Source: Luteibacter rhizovicinus DSM 16549
Lineage (GTDB): Bacteria > Pseudomonadota > Gammaproteobacteria > Xanthomonadales > Rhodanobacteraceae
Assembly (NCBI RefSeq): GCF_001887595.1
Contig: NZ_CP017480.1
Coordinates: 806,001-870,000, forward strand
Reading direction: 5' to 3'
Length of the DNA: 64,000 nucleotides
The position numbers and the translations under genes were made by a program. The notes beneath the pieces are model-generated. The model ran no database searches. It was given only the letters and a program-made list of their open reading frames with translations, and had not been told where the DNA came from. Below are positions 27,701 through 35,362 of the stretch, in pieces. Numbering within the stretch: the first letter of the stretch is position 1; each line of letters starts with the position of its first letter.

Positions 27701-27729
27701 TGAGTGCCGGGCCTGCCGCCAAAGGTTGC
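27701..27729 (-). promoter_or_regulatory. ECF-type promoter of the polysaccharide operon
   Basis: On the minus strand, GCAACCTT (27729-27722), 14 bases, GCACTCA (27707-27701). The -35 box abuts that of the divergent cytochrome promoter, together forming the palindrome AAGGTTGCGGCAACCTT. Confidence 0.78.
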
Positions 27730-27730
27730 G

Positions 27731-27759
27731 GCAACCTTCCGCCACCCGGACGGCACTCA
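27731..27759 (+). promoter_or_regulatory. ECF-type promoter of the cytochrome b561 operon
   Basis: GCAACCTT (27731-27738), 14 bases, GCACTCA (27753-27759), identical in both boxes and in spacing to the divergent copy. The b561 ATG follows 35 bases later. Confidence 0.78.
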
Positions 27760-27794
27760 ATCGCATTGGCAGCGATGCGAAGGGCAGCTCGGGC

Positions 27795-28412
27795 ATGGGA
27801 CAGAACAGGGTGTTTCCATTGAAGGGCAGCCCGTTACGGGGTCACCCGTCGGCGGACGAGGGCAGTCAGGCCCCCGCGCCCCTGCCCCGCCGGATGCGCA
27901 TCCTGCATTGGCTCACCGTGATCTGCGTGGTCCTGGCTGCGGCGTTCATCCTCACCCGTGACCAGCTCGACGGTCGCGCCGTGCGCCTCTGGCTGCTCGA
28001 AGGACATCGTCATTTCGGCCTGTTCGTGCTGGCCCTGTTCGTCATTCGCGTCGTCGTGCGAATGAGGGTCGGCAAGCTGCCGCCGGCGGGCGATGCACCC
28101 TGGCCGATGCGCGTCGCCGCCGGCCTCACCCATATCGCGCTCTACGCCTTGCTGGTCACCCTGCCCCTGCTCGGCTGGGCACTGAGCAGTGCGGAGGGCA
28201 AGCCCGTGCACCTGTTCGGCGCCACGTTGCCCAATTTCGTGGCCGCCGACGAAGACCTCGCCGACAGCTTGCAGGCCTGGCACCTGGATGCCGCCTGGGT
28301 GCTGCTCGGCCTCGTGTGCCTGCATATCGCCGCCGCGCTCTGGCACCACTTCGTCATGCGCGACGGCGTGCTCCGCCGGATGTGGCCCAAGCGTCGTCGC
28401 CGATCAACCTGA
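27795..28412 (+). CDS. Cytochrome b561 family membrane protein
   Basis: 205 residues. Four membrane helices (about 38-55, 78-92, 108-130, 165-182) carry histidines in the expected places for two b haems (RILHWLTV, EGHRHFGLF, LTHIALYALL, CLHIAAALWHHF). The family moves electrons between the quinone pool or superoxide and a partner. About 30 extra polar residues precede helix 1; MRILHW at residue 34 is a possible alternative start, but the promoter position supports 27795. First gene of an operon whose later products are c-type cytochromes, so it probably feeds electrons to them in the periplasm. Confidence 0.86.
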   Translation: MGQNRVFPLKGSPLRGHPSADEGSQAPAPLPRRMRILHWLTVICVVLAAAFILTRDQLDGRAVRLWLLEGHRHFGLFVLALFVIRVVVRMRVGKLPPAGDAPWPMRVAAGLTHIALYALLVTLPLLGWALSSAEGKPVHLFGATLPNFVAADEDLADSLQAWHLDAAWVLLGLVCLHIAAALWHHFVMRDGVLRRMWPKRRRRST

Positions 28413-28428
28413 GAAAACAAGGAGTGTC

Positions 28429-29772
28429 ATGTTGCCCCCTCTGATTCGACGCGTTATCCGCCGGGCACGCCCCGCACACCTGGGCTGGGCTGTCGCTGCG
28501 CTGCTGATGCTCGCGAGCACGTCGGTACAGGCGATCCCGGCCTATGCACGGCAGACGGGCTCCGCCTGCGCGGACTGCCACGCCGGCTCGTACGGGCCGC
28601 AACTCACGCCGTACGGCATGCGCTTCAAGCTCAATGGCTATACCGATACCGATGGCAAGGGCTTCAAGGTCCCGGTGTCGGGGCAGTTGAAGGAAACGTA
28701 TACGAACCCGGCCACGGGCAAGAACTCGACCGACCTTTCCGAGGGCGATCTCTACCTCGCCGGCCGACTGACCGACCAGGTCGGTGGCTTCGTGAAGATC
28801 GAGGCCGATCGCACCGGACACGACACGTACAACACGCGACTGAGCAACGTGGACCTGCGCTTCGTCGCCAAGGAACTGAAGCTCGGTGGCAAGGACCTCA
28901 CGCTCGGCGTGAGCGTGAACAACAGTCCCGGCTTCCAGGATCCGATCGCCGCCCTGCCCAACGCATCGTTCATCTCGCCGGTGGGTGTCACTGGCACGTT
29001 CCTCAGTCTGGCCGCGCCGAATGCGCCGACCGACCGCGTCATCGGCACCACGGTGTATGCCCTCTACGACAAGAACTGGTATAGCGAAGTAGGTACGTAT
29101 CGATCGCTGCCCACCTCGACGCAGGACCACTTCGGTTACAACATCGCCAGCGACCCGGGCAAGTTGCACGACACCGGCTACTTCCGCTTCGCGTACATGA
29201 AGGACATGAAGACGCAGTTCTTCTCGGCCGGCGTCGTGGCCCTCACGACGGATCGCTCGCTGCCTCGCTCGGGCCCCAGCGACAAGCTTACCGACCTGGG
29301 CTACGACCTGACCTACCAGTACCTCGGCAATCGCGAGCACATCCTCCAGCTGAGCTACGTCAACATCCTCGAACAGCGTCACTACGGCGCGGACCTGTTC
29401 GGTCCCGGTGGCGTGATCGCACCGGATCGCGGCGATGTCCGCGACCAGACGCTGACCGCGACCTACACCTTCCACCAAAGCTACAGCCTCGCGGTATCGC
29501 ACATGCTGAGCACGGGTACGCACGACAGCGTGCGCTATCCACCTTTTGGCGATCCGGATGCGACGAGCAACATGATCACGTTGTTCTGGGCGCCGTTCGG
29601 CAAGGACGATTCGTACACCACCATCGCCAACCTCAAGCTCGCTGCCACCTGGTACCGCATCACGCGGTTCAACGGTCGCGAGTACAACATCTTCGGCGCT
29701 CCCCCCGGCGCCCAACCTACTCGTGCAGGAGATCTGAATGCTTTCTCCCTTTCCGCCAGCCTCGCGTTCTGA
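28429..29772 (+). CDS. Outer-membrane beta-barrel with N-terminal c-haem motif
   Basis: 447 residues. After a signal peptide (cleavage near VQAIPAYA) comes a single haem-c site CADCH in ARQTGSACADCHAGSYGPQL, followed by TPYGMRFKLNGYTDTDG and then about 380 residues of alternating beta strands ending in SASLAF with a terminal aromatic. One chain thus appears to hold both a covalently bound haem and an outer-membrane barrel, which suggests electron passage at the outer membrane. Ribosome site AAGGAGTG is six bases before the ATG. The last 35 bases overlap the start of the cytochrome c gene. Confidence 0.8.
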   Translation: MLPPLIRRVIRRARPAHLGWAVAALLMLASTSVQAIPAYARQTGSACADCHAGSYGPQLTPYGMRFKLNGYTDTDGKGFKVPVSGQLKETYTNPATGKNSTDLSEGDLYLAGRLTDQVGGFVKIEADRTGHDTYNTRLSNVDLRFVAKELKLGGKDLTLGVSVNNSPGFQDPIAALPNASFISPVGVTGTFLSLAAPNAPTDRVIGTTVYALYDKNWYSEVGTYRSLPTSTQDHFGYNIASDPGKLHDTGYFRFAYMKDMKTQFFSAGVVALTTDRSLPRSGPSDKLTDLGYDLTYQYLGNREHILQLSYVNILEQRHYGADLFGPGGVIAPDRGDVRDQTLTATYTFHQSYSLAVSHMLSTGTHDSVRYPPFGDPDATSNMITLFWAPFGKDDSYTTIANLKLAATWYRITRFNGREYNIFGAPPGAQPTRAGDLNAFSLSASLAF

Positions 29773-30166
29773 GGTTCATCGCGGCCGGTGGCTTGTCGGC
29801 GCCGCGGTCAGCGCACTCCTGCTCGGCTGGCTCGCGGCGTCCCCGGCCGCACGGGCCGGTGACGCCACCGCAGGAGCCGATGTCTTCAAATCCGAGTGCG
29901 CCGAGTGCCATACCGTGAAGGAAGGTCGCAACAAGAAAGGCCCCAGCCTGTTCGGTATCGTCGGACGCCAGTCGGGAAGCATCGCCGACTACAGCTATTC
30001 CGATGCCCTGCATCAGGCGAACTGGGTCTGGACCGCGGACAAGCTCCATTGGTACCTGTCCCAACCGGCCAAGCAGGCCAACCCAGGCACGAAGATGAAA
30101 TACGATGGACTTACCGACGCGAAACAGCTGGACGATCTCCTGTCTTACCTGAGCAGCGTGCACTGA
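29738..30166 (+). CDS. Periplasmic class I cytochrome c
   Basis: 142 residues. A signal peptide ends at RAGDA; the haem site CAECH lies in VFKSECAECHTVKEGRNKKGPSLFGIVGR, and the sixth ligand is Met in PGTKMKYDGL, the standard cytochrome c2/c550 layout. It is a soluble one-haem electron carrier. Translation starts inside the barrel gene, so the two proteins are coupled and likely partner each other. Confidence 0.88.
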   Translation: MLSPFPPASRSEVHRGRWLVGAAVSALLLGWLAASPAARAGDATAGADVFKSECAECHTVKEGRNKKGPSLFGIVGRQSGSIADYSYSDALHQANWVWTADKLHWYLSQPAKQANPGTKMKYDGLTDAKQLDDLLSYLSSVH

Positions 30167-30187
30167 CTCCATCCGAATGAAGACGTG

Positions 30188-30964
30188 ATGCGGCAAAGCG
30201 ACCCCAGGTCCATACGCAGGGGGATTCGGTCGGCACGGTGGCTCGCCACCTTGCCGACGCGCCGCTGTGCCTGTTTCGCCCTGGGCGTCACGCTGCTGCT
30301 GGGCCTTCCCGGCGGGGCGCCGCACGCCCAGTCGTCGAGCGTCGGCGGGGTCCTGGCCATCAGCAACCAGCTGGTCGATCGCGGCCTGGCGGTCACGCCG
30401 AAGACCCCGGTTCTCCAGGGCGCCCTCTCATGGACGACCCCTTCGGGCTGGTCGCTCGGCCTGTCGGCGAGCACCGAGACGCGCTCACCGGGACGGGTGG
30501 TCGAGGCCCTGGCCCAGGCTGCGTACGCGTGGTCCCTGTCCACCAACTGGCAGATGCAGACCAGCCTGCTCTATTACCGCTACGGCAACGACTCCCATTG
30601 GCGGAACTACGACCGCGTGGAGCTGGGAGCCAACTGGATCTATCGCGATGTCCTCACGCTCGGCATTTCCGAGGCCCGGCTGATCCACACGGGCGGCCGC
30701 GGCCCACGTGGCGCGGCGGATATCGGTTTTCGCTGGCCCATCGCCCTGCATCTTTCGGTGTCCGCCGGCATCGGCACGGCCCAGTACCTGATCCCGCCCT
30801 ACTACCGGGACTACCCTCGATACCAATACGGGCACGCTGGACTGGTGTGGGAGAATGACGGCTGGCGGGTCGAACTCAACCACTTCATCACCGAGCACGC
30901 GCCACGGCCCCGTGGGTCCCCTGCGGTCTCACCCTGGAATGCGACTGTGTCGAGGACGTTCTGA
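30188..30964 (+). CDS. Outer-membrane protein, TorF/Gcw_chp-like barrel
   Basis: 258 residues. An N-terminal region with a late hydrophobic segment (about 30-46, ending PHAQ) serves as signal. The rest is beta-rich with repeating motifs (VLAISNQLVDRGLAVTPKTPVLQGALSW, VELGANWIYRD) as in TorF-family putative porins, and it ends in VSRTF with C-terminal Phe. A GTG directly before the ATG is an alternative start. Fourth gene of the b561 operon, 21 bases after the cytochrome c gene; it ends six bases before the ECF promoter. Confidence 0.7.
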   Translation: MRQSDPRSIRRGIRSARWLATLPTRRCACFALGVTLLLGLPGGAPHAQSSSVGGVLAISNQLVDRGLAVTPKTPVLQGALSWTTPSGWSLGLSASTETRSPGRVVEALAQAAYAWSLSTNWQMQTSLLYYRYGNDSHWRNYDRVELGANWIYRDVLTLGISEARLIHTGGRGPRGAADIGFRWPIALHLSVSAGIGTAQYLIPPYYRDYPRYQYGHAGLVWENDGWRVELNHFITEHAPRPRGSPAVSPWNATVSRTF

Positions 30965-30970
30965 GCCGGC

Positions 30971-30999
30971 GCAACCTTTCCCCTCCAAAGGGGTACTCA
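30971..30999 (+). promoter_or_regulatory. Autoregulatory ECF-type promoter of the sigma operon
   Basis: GCAACCTT (30971-30978), 14 bases, GTACTCA (30993-30999); the sigma ATG follows 32 bases later. Since ECF genes commonly activate themselves, this copy identifies the motif as the probable target of this sigma factor. Confidence 0.75.
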
Positions 31000-31031
31000 C
31001 GCTGGCCTCCCGACTTGCTCCAACCATCCCC

Positions 31032-31616
31032 ATGAATGACGCGGATACCGACGCCGACACCACCGATCGCCTCCTGTTGCAACGGATGTCGGTGGGCGAC
31101 CGCACAGCGCTCACCGTGCTTTACCGTAGCTATCACGGGCGGTTGTGCCGCTTCCTGTCGCGCCTAACCCGGCGCGCGGACATCATCGAGGAAGTCATCA
31201 ACGACTGCCTGTGGATCACCTGGCAGAAGGCCGGCAGCTTCCACGGCGACTCGCGTGTATCCACCTGGATCATGGGCATCGCCTATCGTTGCGGGCTGAA
31301 AGCCCTGCGCCAGCACGGCAGCGAACCGGTCGACGAAGACTCGGTTCCGGAAGATCGCATTCCCTCCCACGACCCCGATGAAGACCGCGAACTGCGCGAC
31401 TGGCTCGGCAAGGGCATGGACCGCCTCACGGTGGACCAGCGGGTCGTGATCGAACTCGTCTACGGCGTCGGCCACAGCCTGGACGATGTCGCCGTCATCA
31501 TGCAGTGCCCGGTCGGCACGGTGAAAGCACGCCTGTTCCACGCTCGGGTGAAACTGCGCAACGTGCTCCCGGGTCTCGCCGGCGCTACGTCCGTTACGAA
31601 GGAGAATGCGCCATGA
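31032..31616 (+). CDS. ECF-subfamily RNA polymerase sigma factor
   Basis: 194 residues. Region 2 (about 15-85) includes LTVLYRSYHGRLCRFLSRLTRRADIIEEVINDCLWITWQKA and FHGDSRVSTWIMGIAYR; region 4 (about 128-185) ends with the helix-turn-helix GHSLDDVAVIMQCPVGTVKARLFHARVKLR. There is no extra C-terminal domain. The start ATG is the first after the predicted transcription start. The stop overlaps the anti-sigma ATG by four bases. From the five matching promoters it is predicted to control itself, the polysaccharide operon, the cytochrome operon and both halves of the kinase/radical SAM cassette. Confidence 0.93.
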   Translation: MNDADTDADTTDRLLLQRMSVGDRTALTVLYRSYHGRLCRFLSRLTRRADIIEEVINDCLWITWQKAGSFHGDSRVSTWIMGIAYRCGLKALRQHGSEPVDEDSVPEDRIPSHDPDEDRELRDWLGKGMDRLTVDQRVVIELVYGVGHSLDDVAVIMQCPVGTVKARLFHARVKLRNVLPGLAGATSVTKENAP

Positions 31617-32251
31617 GGATGCCGACGGATACCGGCCGCGATTGCGCCCGCGCCTGGGAAGCCATGCCCTGGGTGCTCCAGGACAGTGCACCGCAGGAAC
31701 AGACCGAGTGGCTGATGAGCCACCTGGCCGAATGCGATGGCTGCCGCGCTGAATTCGAACAACAGAAGCGCCTGCGCCTGGCCATGTCGCTGCCGACCGA
31801 CGTATCCATCGACCCCGAACTCGGCCTGCGCCGCCTGCTCGCCCGCATCGATGCACCCGAGGTGGAAACCTCACCGGCGCGGGCCGTTGGCGGCAGCTGG
31901 CTGACCCGCGCCCTGGTCGCCGCCGTGCTCATCCAGGCGATCGGGCTGGGTGCGTTGGGTGCGCGGTTCTGGGCCGAAGGCACACCGCCACCGGCCTATC
32001 GCACGCTGAGCCAGCAGGCGCCGTCGGTACCGGCGGGCGCGATCCACGTCGTTCCCGACGCGGCGATGAAACTCGCCGACTGGAACGCCCTGCTCCGCTC
32101 GATGCAGTTGCAGGTGATCGGCGGCCCGAACGATGTGGGTGCGTATACCGTGATGCCTTCGGGTGGTGCCGCGACGTCCCCCGCCGTCGTGCAGCGCCTG
32201 CGCGTGGCCCACGGCGTTCGCCTCGCCGAACCGGTCAACACCCATCCATGA
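31613..32251 (+). CDS. Zinc-finger anti-sigma factor, single membrane span
   Basis: 212 residues. The cytoplasmic N-terminal domain has the H-x3-C-x2-C zinc motif (SHLAECDGCRAEF, about 40-50) found in ZAS-type anti-sigma factors that bind their cognate ECF. One membrane helix (about 97-118, LTRALVAAVLIQAIGLGALGA) leads to a periplasmic domain of about 90 residues that could receive the signal. It overlaps the sigma gene (ATGA, with ribosome site GAAGGAG inside it) and the protease gene, so all three are made together. Confidence 0.9.
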   Translation: MRMPTDTGRDCARAWEAMPWVLQDSAPQEQTEWLMSHLAECDGCRAEFEQQKRLRLAMSLPTDVSIDPELGLRRLLARIDAPEVETSPARAVGGSWLTRALVAAVLIQAIGLGALGARFWAEGTPPPAYRTLSQQAPSVPAGAIHVVPDAAMKLADWNALLRSMQLQVIGGPNDVGAYTVMPSGGAATSPAVVQRLRVAHGVRLAEPVNTHP

Positions 32252-33555
32252 AGATCGGCGTCATCGCACTGTTCGGTCTGCTTGCCACGTTGACGGCGTG
32301 CGCCCCGGCGCGTCCGTTGCCGTCGACGGATGCCAGTACGAAAGCCACGCCGGGCGACTCGGTCGAGCGCATGGACAGCCAGCGAGACATCGTGCTCGCC
32401 GTCGCCAATCCACTGACACCGGCGGCGACGCACGCCGGCTCCAGCCTGCTCGGCTACATGCCTTCCGCGCACTACGGCGCCGGCGAGCGGGCGATCGCCC
32501 AACTCACGGACCTGAAGCAGCGCTACGGCCTGCAGGAAGTCAGTGGCTGGCCGATCAAGGCGCTGGATCTGTATTGCGTCGTGCTCCACCCGGCACCGGG
32601 GGTCGACCGCGACGAGCTGATCGCCGCGTTGCAAAAAGACGCGCGCGTGCAGCTCGCCCAGCCGCTGCAGGATTACTCGGTGTACTCCACCGATACCAAC
32701 ACCGCTGACGACCCGCACAAATACAACGATCCCTACGCCGACCTCCAGCGCGGGTTCGTGGAAACCGACGCCGCGCTGGCCCACAACTCGAGTCAGGGTG
32801 AAGGCGTCCGCGTCGCCATCGTCGATACCGGCGTGGACATGAGCCACCCGGACCTGAGCGGACATATCGGCGATACGCGGAATGTCGTCGATAACGATAC
32901 GTCGGCGTTCGACCGTGACAGCCACGGCACCGAAGTCGCCGGCATCATCGCCGCCATCGGCGACAACCATCAGGGCATGGTCGGTATCGCACCCAAGGCC
33001 AGGCTCAGTGTCTACAAGGCCTGCTGGTACCCGCCAGAGGCCCGCGGCGGCGCGCGCTGTAACTCGTTCACCCTGGCCAAGGCACTGGCCGCGGTGAACG
33101 ATACGGACGCGCGCATCGTCAATCTCAGCCTGGGCGGCCCCGCCGATCCCCTGCTCAGCAAGCTGCTCGCCAAGATTCTCAGTGAGGGCCGCATCGTCAT
33201 CACGGCGATGCCACCGGACCGCAAGTTGAGTGGCTTTCCCGACGGCGCCCCCGGCGTCATCGTGGTCCGCACCAGTGCCACCGATGCCGCACCCCCCGGC
33301 GTGGTCAGCGCACCGGGCAACGACATCCTGACGACCCAGCCCGGCGGCGGCTACGACTTCAGCTCGGGCTCCTCCATGGCCACGGCGCACGTCAGTGGCA
33401 TCGTCGCCCTGATGCTCTCGCTGGCTCCCGGGCTCGATCCGGCGTCGGTCCACGCGATCCTCCTGCGCACCAGCGAGCAGAAGAAAGGCATGCTCGAGGT
33501 CAATGCCGCAGGCGCTGTCGCCGCCGTGAAAAAGACCAGCCGAACCGCCCGCTGA
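32248..33555 (+). CDS. S8 (subtilisin-like) serine protease lipoprotein
   Basis: 435 residues. A lipobox (LTAC, Cys18) indicates a membrane-anchored lipoprotein. The propeptide-like region runs to about 170. The triad is present: Asp193 in AIVDTGVD, His226 in DSHGTEVAG, Ser376 in SSGSSMATAHVSG. The usual oxyanion-hole Asn (in A-A-G-N of family members) is not evident; the matching stretch reads VITAMPPDRK at 317-326, so activity may be altered. It is translationally coupled to the anti-sigma gene (ATGA). A periplasmic protease here may take part in anti-sigma degradation or be an effector of the response. Confidence 0.86.
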   Translation: MKIGVIALFGLLATLTACAPARPLPSTDASTKATPGDSVERMDSQRDIVLAVANPLTPAATHAGSSLLGYMPSAHYGAGERAIAQLTDLKQRYGLQEVSGWPIKALDLYCVVLHPAPGVDRDELIAALQKDARVQLAQPLQDYSVYSTDTNTADDPHKYNDPYADLQRGFVETDAALAHNSSQGEGVRVAIVDTGVDMSHPDLSGHIGDTRNVVDNDTSAFDRDSHGTEVAGIIAAIGDNHQGMVGIAPKARLSVYKACWYPPEARGGARCNSFTLAKALAAVNDTDARIVNLSLGGPADPLLSKLLAKILSEGRIVITAMPPDRKLSGFPDGAPGVIVVRTSATDAAPPGVVSAPGNDILTTQPGGGYDFSSGSSMATAHVSGIVALMLSLAPGLDPASVHAILLRTSEQKKGMLEVNAAGAVAAVKKTSRTAR

Positions 33556-33609
33556 GCGGTCCGCACCGGCCTGAACGCGTCCGCGCCGCGGATCGCGTAA
33601 AATCGCCCC

Positions 33610-34596
33610 ATGCGCATCGGCCCCTACTCCATCGCGCCCGGCGTGGTGCTCGCGCCCATGGCTGGCGTCACCGACAAGCCCTTCCGCCTCCTTTGCAAGC
33701 GCATGGGGGCTGGCCTCGCCGTGTCCGAAATGACGACCGCCGACCCGCGCTTGTGGAACACGACCAAGTCGCTGCGTCGCATGGACCACGACGGCGAACC
33801 GGAACCGGTCAGCGTGCAGATCGCCGGCTACGATCCTGGCATGCTTGCCGAGGCCGCGAAGTACAATGCGGACAACGGCGCGCAGATCGTCGACATCAAC
33901 ATGGGCTGCCCGGCGAAGAAAGTCTGCAATGTCTGGTCGGGCTCGGCCTTGTTGCAGGACGAACCGCTGGTGGCGCGCATCCTCGCCGCCGTGGTCAAGG
34001 CCGTCGACATCCCCGTCACCTTGAAGATCCGCACCGGCTGGGACCGCGACAACCGCAACGCGCTGACCATCGCCCGCATCGCCGAGGACGCCGGCATCGC
34101 CGCGCTCGCCGTGCACGGGCGTACGCGCGCCGACAAATACGAGGGCGACGCCGAGTACGCGACCATCGCGGCGGTCAAAGCCAGCGTGCGCATCCCGGTC
34201 ATGGCCAATGGCGATGTCGTCACCCCGGAGAAGGCACGCGAGGTACTCGCGGCAACCGGCGCCGATGCCATCATGGTCGGCCGCGGTGCGCAGGGCCGTC
34301 CGTGGATCTTCCGTGAGATCGCGCATTTCCTCGACACCGGCGAACACCTCGCCGCGCCGACGCCCACCGAGGTCCGCGACATCCTTTGCGGCCACCTCGA
34401 GCATCTGTACGCGTTCTATGGCGAGAAGATGGGCGTGCGCATCGCCCGCAAGCACCTGGGCTGGTATGCCAAGGATCGCCCGGAGAACGCGGCGTTCCGT
34501 GATGTCGTCAACCGCGCCGAAGACGCCGCCACGCAGATGCGCCTGACGCGCGAGTATTTCGACGCGCTGGAAGCGGGTCTTACCCTCGCCGCCTGA
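33610..34596 (+). CDS. dusB: tRNA-dihydrouridine synthase B
   Basis: 328 residues, FMN-dependent TIM barrel reducing uridines in the D-loop of tRNA. Features are APMAGVTDKPFR at 15-26, VQIAGYDPGMLAEAAK, the catalytic Cys in DINMGCPAKKVCN, and HGRTRADKYEGDAEY. Length and sequence fit the DusB subgroup. In many gammaproteobacteria dusB is followed by fis; here no fis follows, and repeat copy B begins 18 bases after the stop. Confidence 0.93.
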   Translation: MRIGPYSIAPGVVLAPMAGVTDKPFRLLCKRMGAGLAVSEMTTADPRLWNTTKSLRRMDHDGEPEPVSVQIAGYDPGMLAEAAKYNADNGAQIVDINMGCPAKKVCNVWSGSALLQDEPLVARILAAVVKAVDIPVTLKIRTGWDRDNRNALTIARIAEDAGIAALAVHGRTRADKYEGDAEYATIAAVKASVRIPVMANGDVVTPEKAREVLAATGADAIMVGRGAQGRPWIFREIAHFLDTGEHLAAPTPTEVRDILCGHLEHLYAFYGEKMGVRIARKHLGWYAKDRPENAAFRDVVNRAEDAATQMRLTREYFDALEAGLTLAA

Positions 34597-34613
34597 AGCT
34601 TGCGCCGCCGCTT

Positions 34614-35293
34614 GCGTGGAGGTTCGTCGCGCATACCCTTCGGTGCCCACCCTCGCTGGGGAGCTTGAGGCAAAGAGCCTTCGGTGCCCACCCTCGCTGG
34701 GGAGCTTGAGGCAAAGAGCCTTCGGTGCCCACCCTCGCTGCTCAGACAGGTCCTCCGCGTTCCGTAAAGGAAAGGCCGCTAACGCGGCCCATGTATCTAT
34801 TTGGCCTGCGGCCGCTCCACTTGTGCGGAACTCGCCTCGAGGGTGGACACCGAAGGCTCTTCCCATCCCTGAGGTTCGTGCGGGTCGAGCCGACGAAGCA
34901 ACGCCGCTTGGGCTGCTGGCTCGGCGCCACCGTCAAACGGCCAACCTCGGCGCGCCGGTCGCGATCGTCTTCGCGAGGGCAGCGCCACGGCGACGAAGCC
35001 GCTCACTGAGCGAGATGTACGCACCAGCACGATTGCGGTGACGGCCGGCGTTGGCGGTCGCATTCACACCAACGGCTCGCCTTCCCGCTGACCGTATCGT
35101 CGTGAGAGACCTTGGTGTCCACCCTCGAGGCGAGTTCCGCACAAGTGCAGCGGCCGTAGGCCGAATAAGTACACGGCCGCGCTAGCGGCCTTTCCCTCAC
35201 GGAACGCGGAGGACCTGTCTGAGCAGCGAGGGTGGGCACCAAGGTCTCCTCCGCGAGACGCCCAAGTGTGAGGAGCGACGGCGAAGCCGAGCC
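34614..35293. repeat. Long intergenic inverted-repeat element, copy B
   Basis: Same architecture as copy A: modules at 34724-34851 and 35114-35240, spacer 262 bp, shared right flank reading AAGGTCTCCTCCGCGAGACG and onward. It carries an extra left extension made of tandem 41-bp units. The spacer matches the other copies at both ends (about 60 bases on the left, about 35 on the right) but is diverged in the middle, with small compensating indels. It lies between the convergent dusB and dctA genes. Confidence 0.85.
34642..34723. repeat. Two tandem 41-bp units at the edge of element copy B
   Basis: Two identical 41-bp units start at 34642 and 34683, each beginning GGTGCCCACCCTCGCTGG and ending GAGCCTTC. 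A third start at 34724 turns into the full module after 17 bases. Copy C holds one degenerate unit at the same place and copy A none. Confidence 0.85.
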
Positions 35294-35328
35294 GTCTGCG
35301 CCGGCGATGAGGATGCGCCGTAACCTGG

Positions 35329-35355
35329 CTATCGCCGATGAATCGGCTCCCACAG
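35329..35355. repeat. REP palindrome, GATTCATC type
   Basis: CTATCGCCGATGAATCGGCTCCCACAG-type unit (inverted orientation) between element copy B and the end of dctA. It is a single unit with a hairpin core CCGATGAATCGG. Confidence 0.8.
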
Positions 35356-35362
35356 TAAAGCG

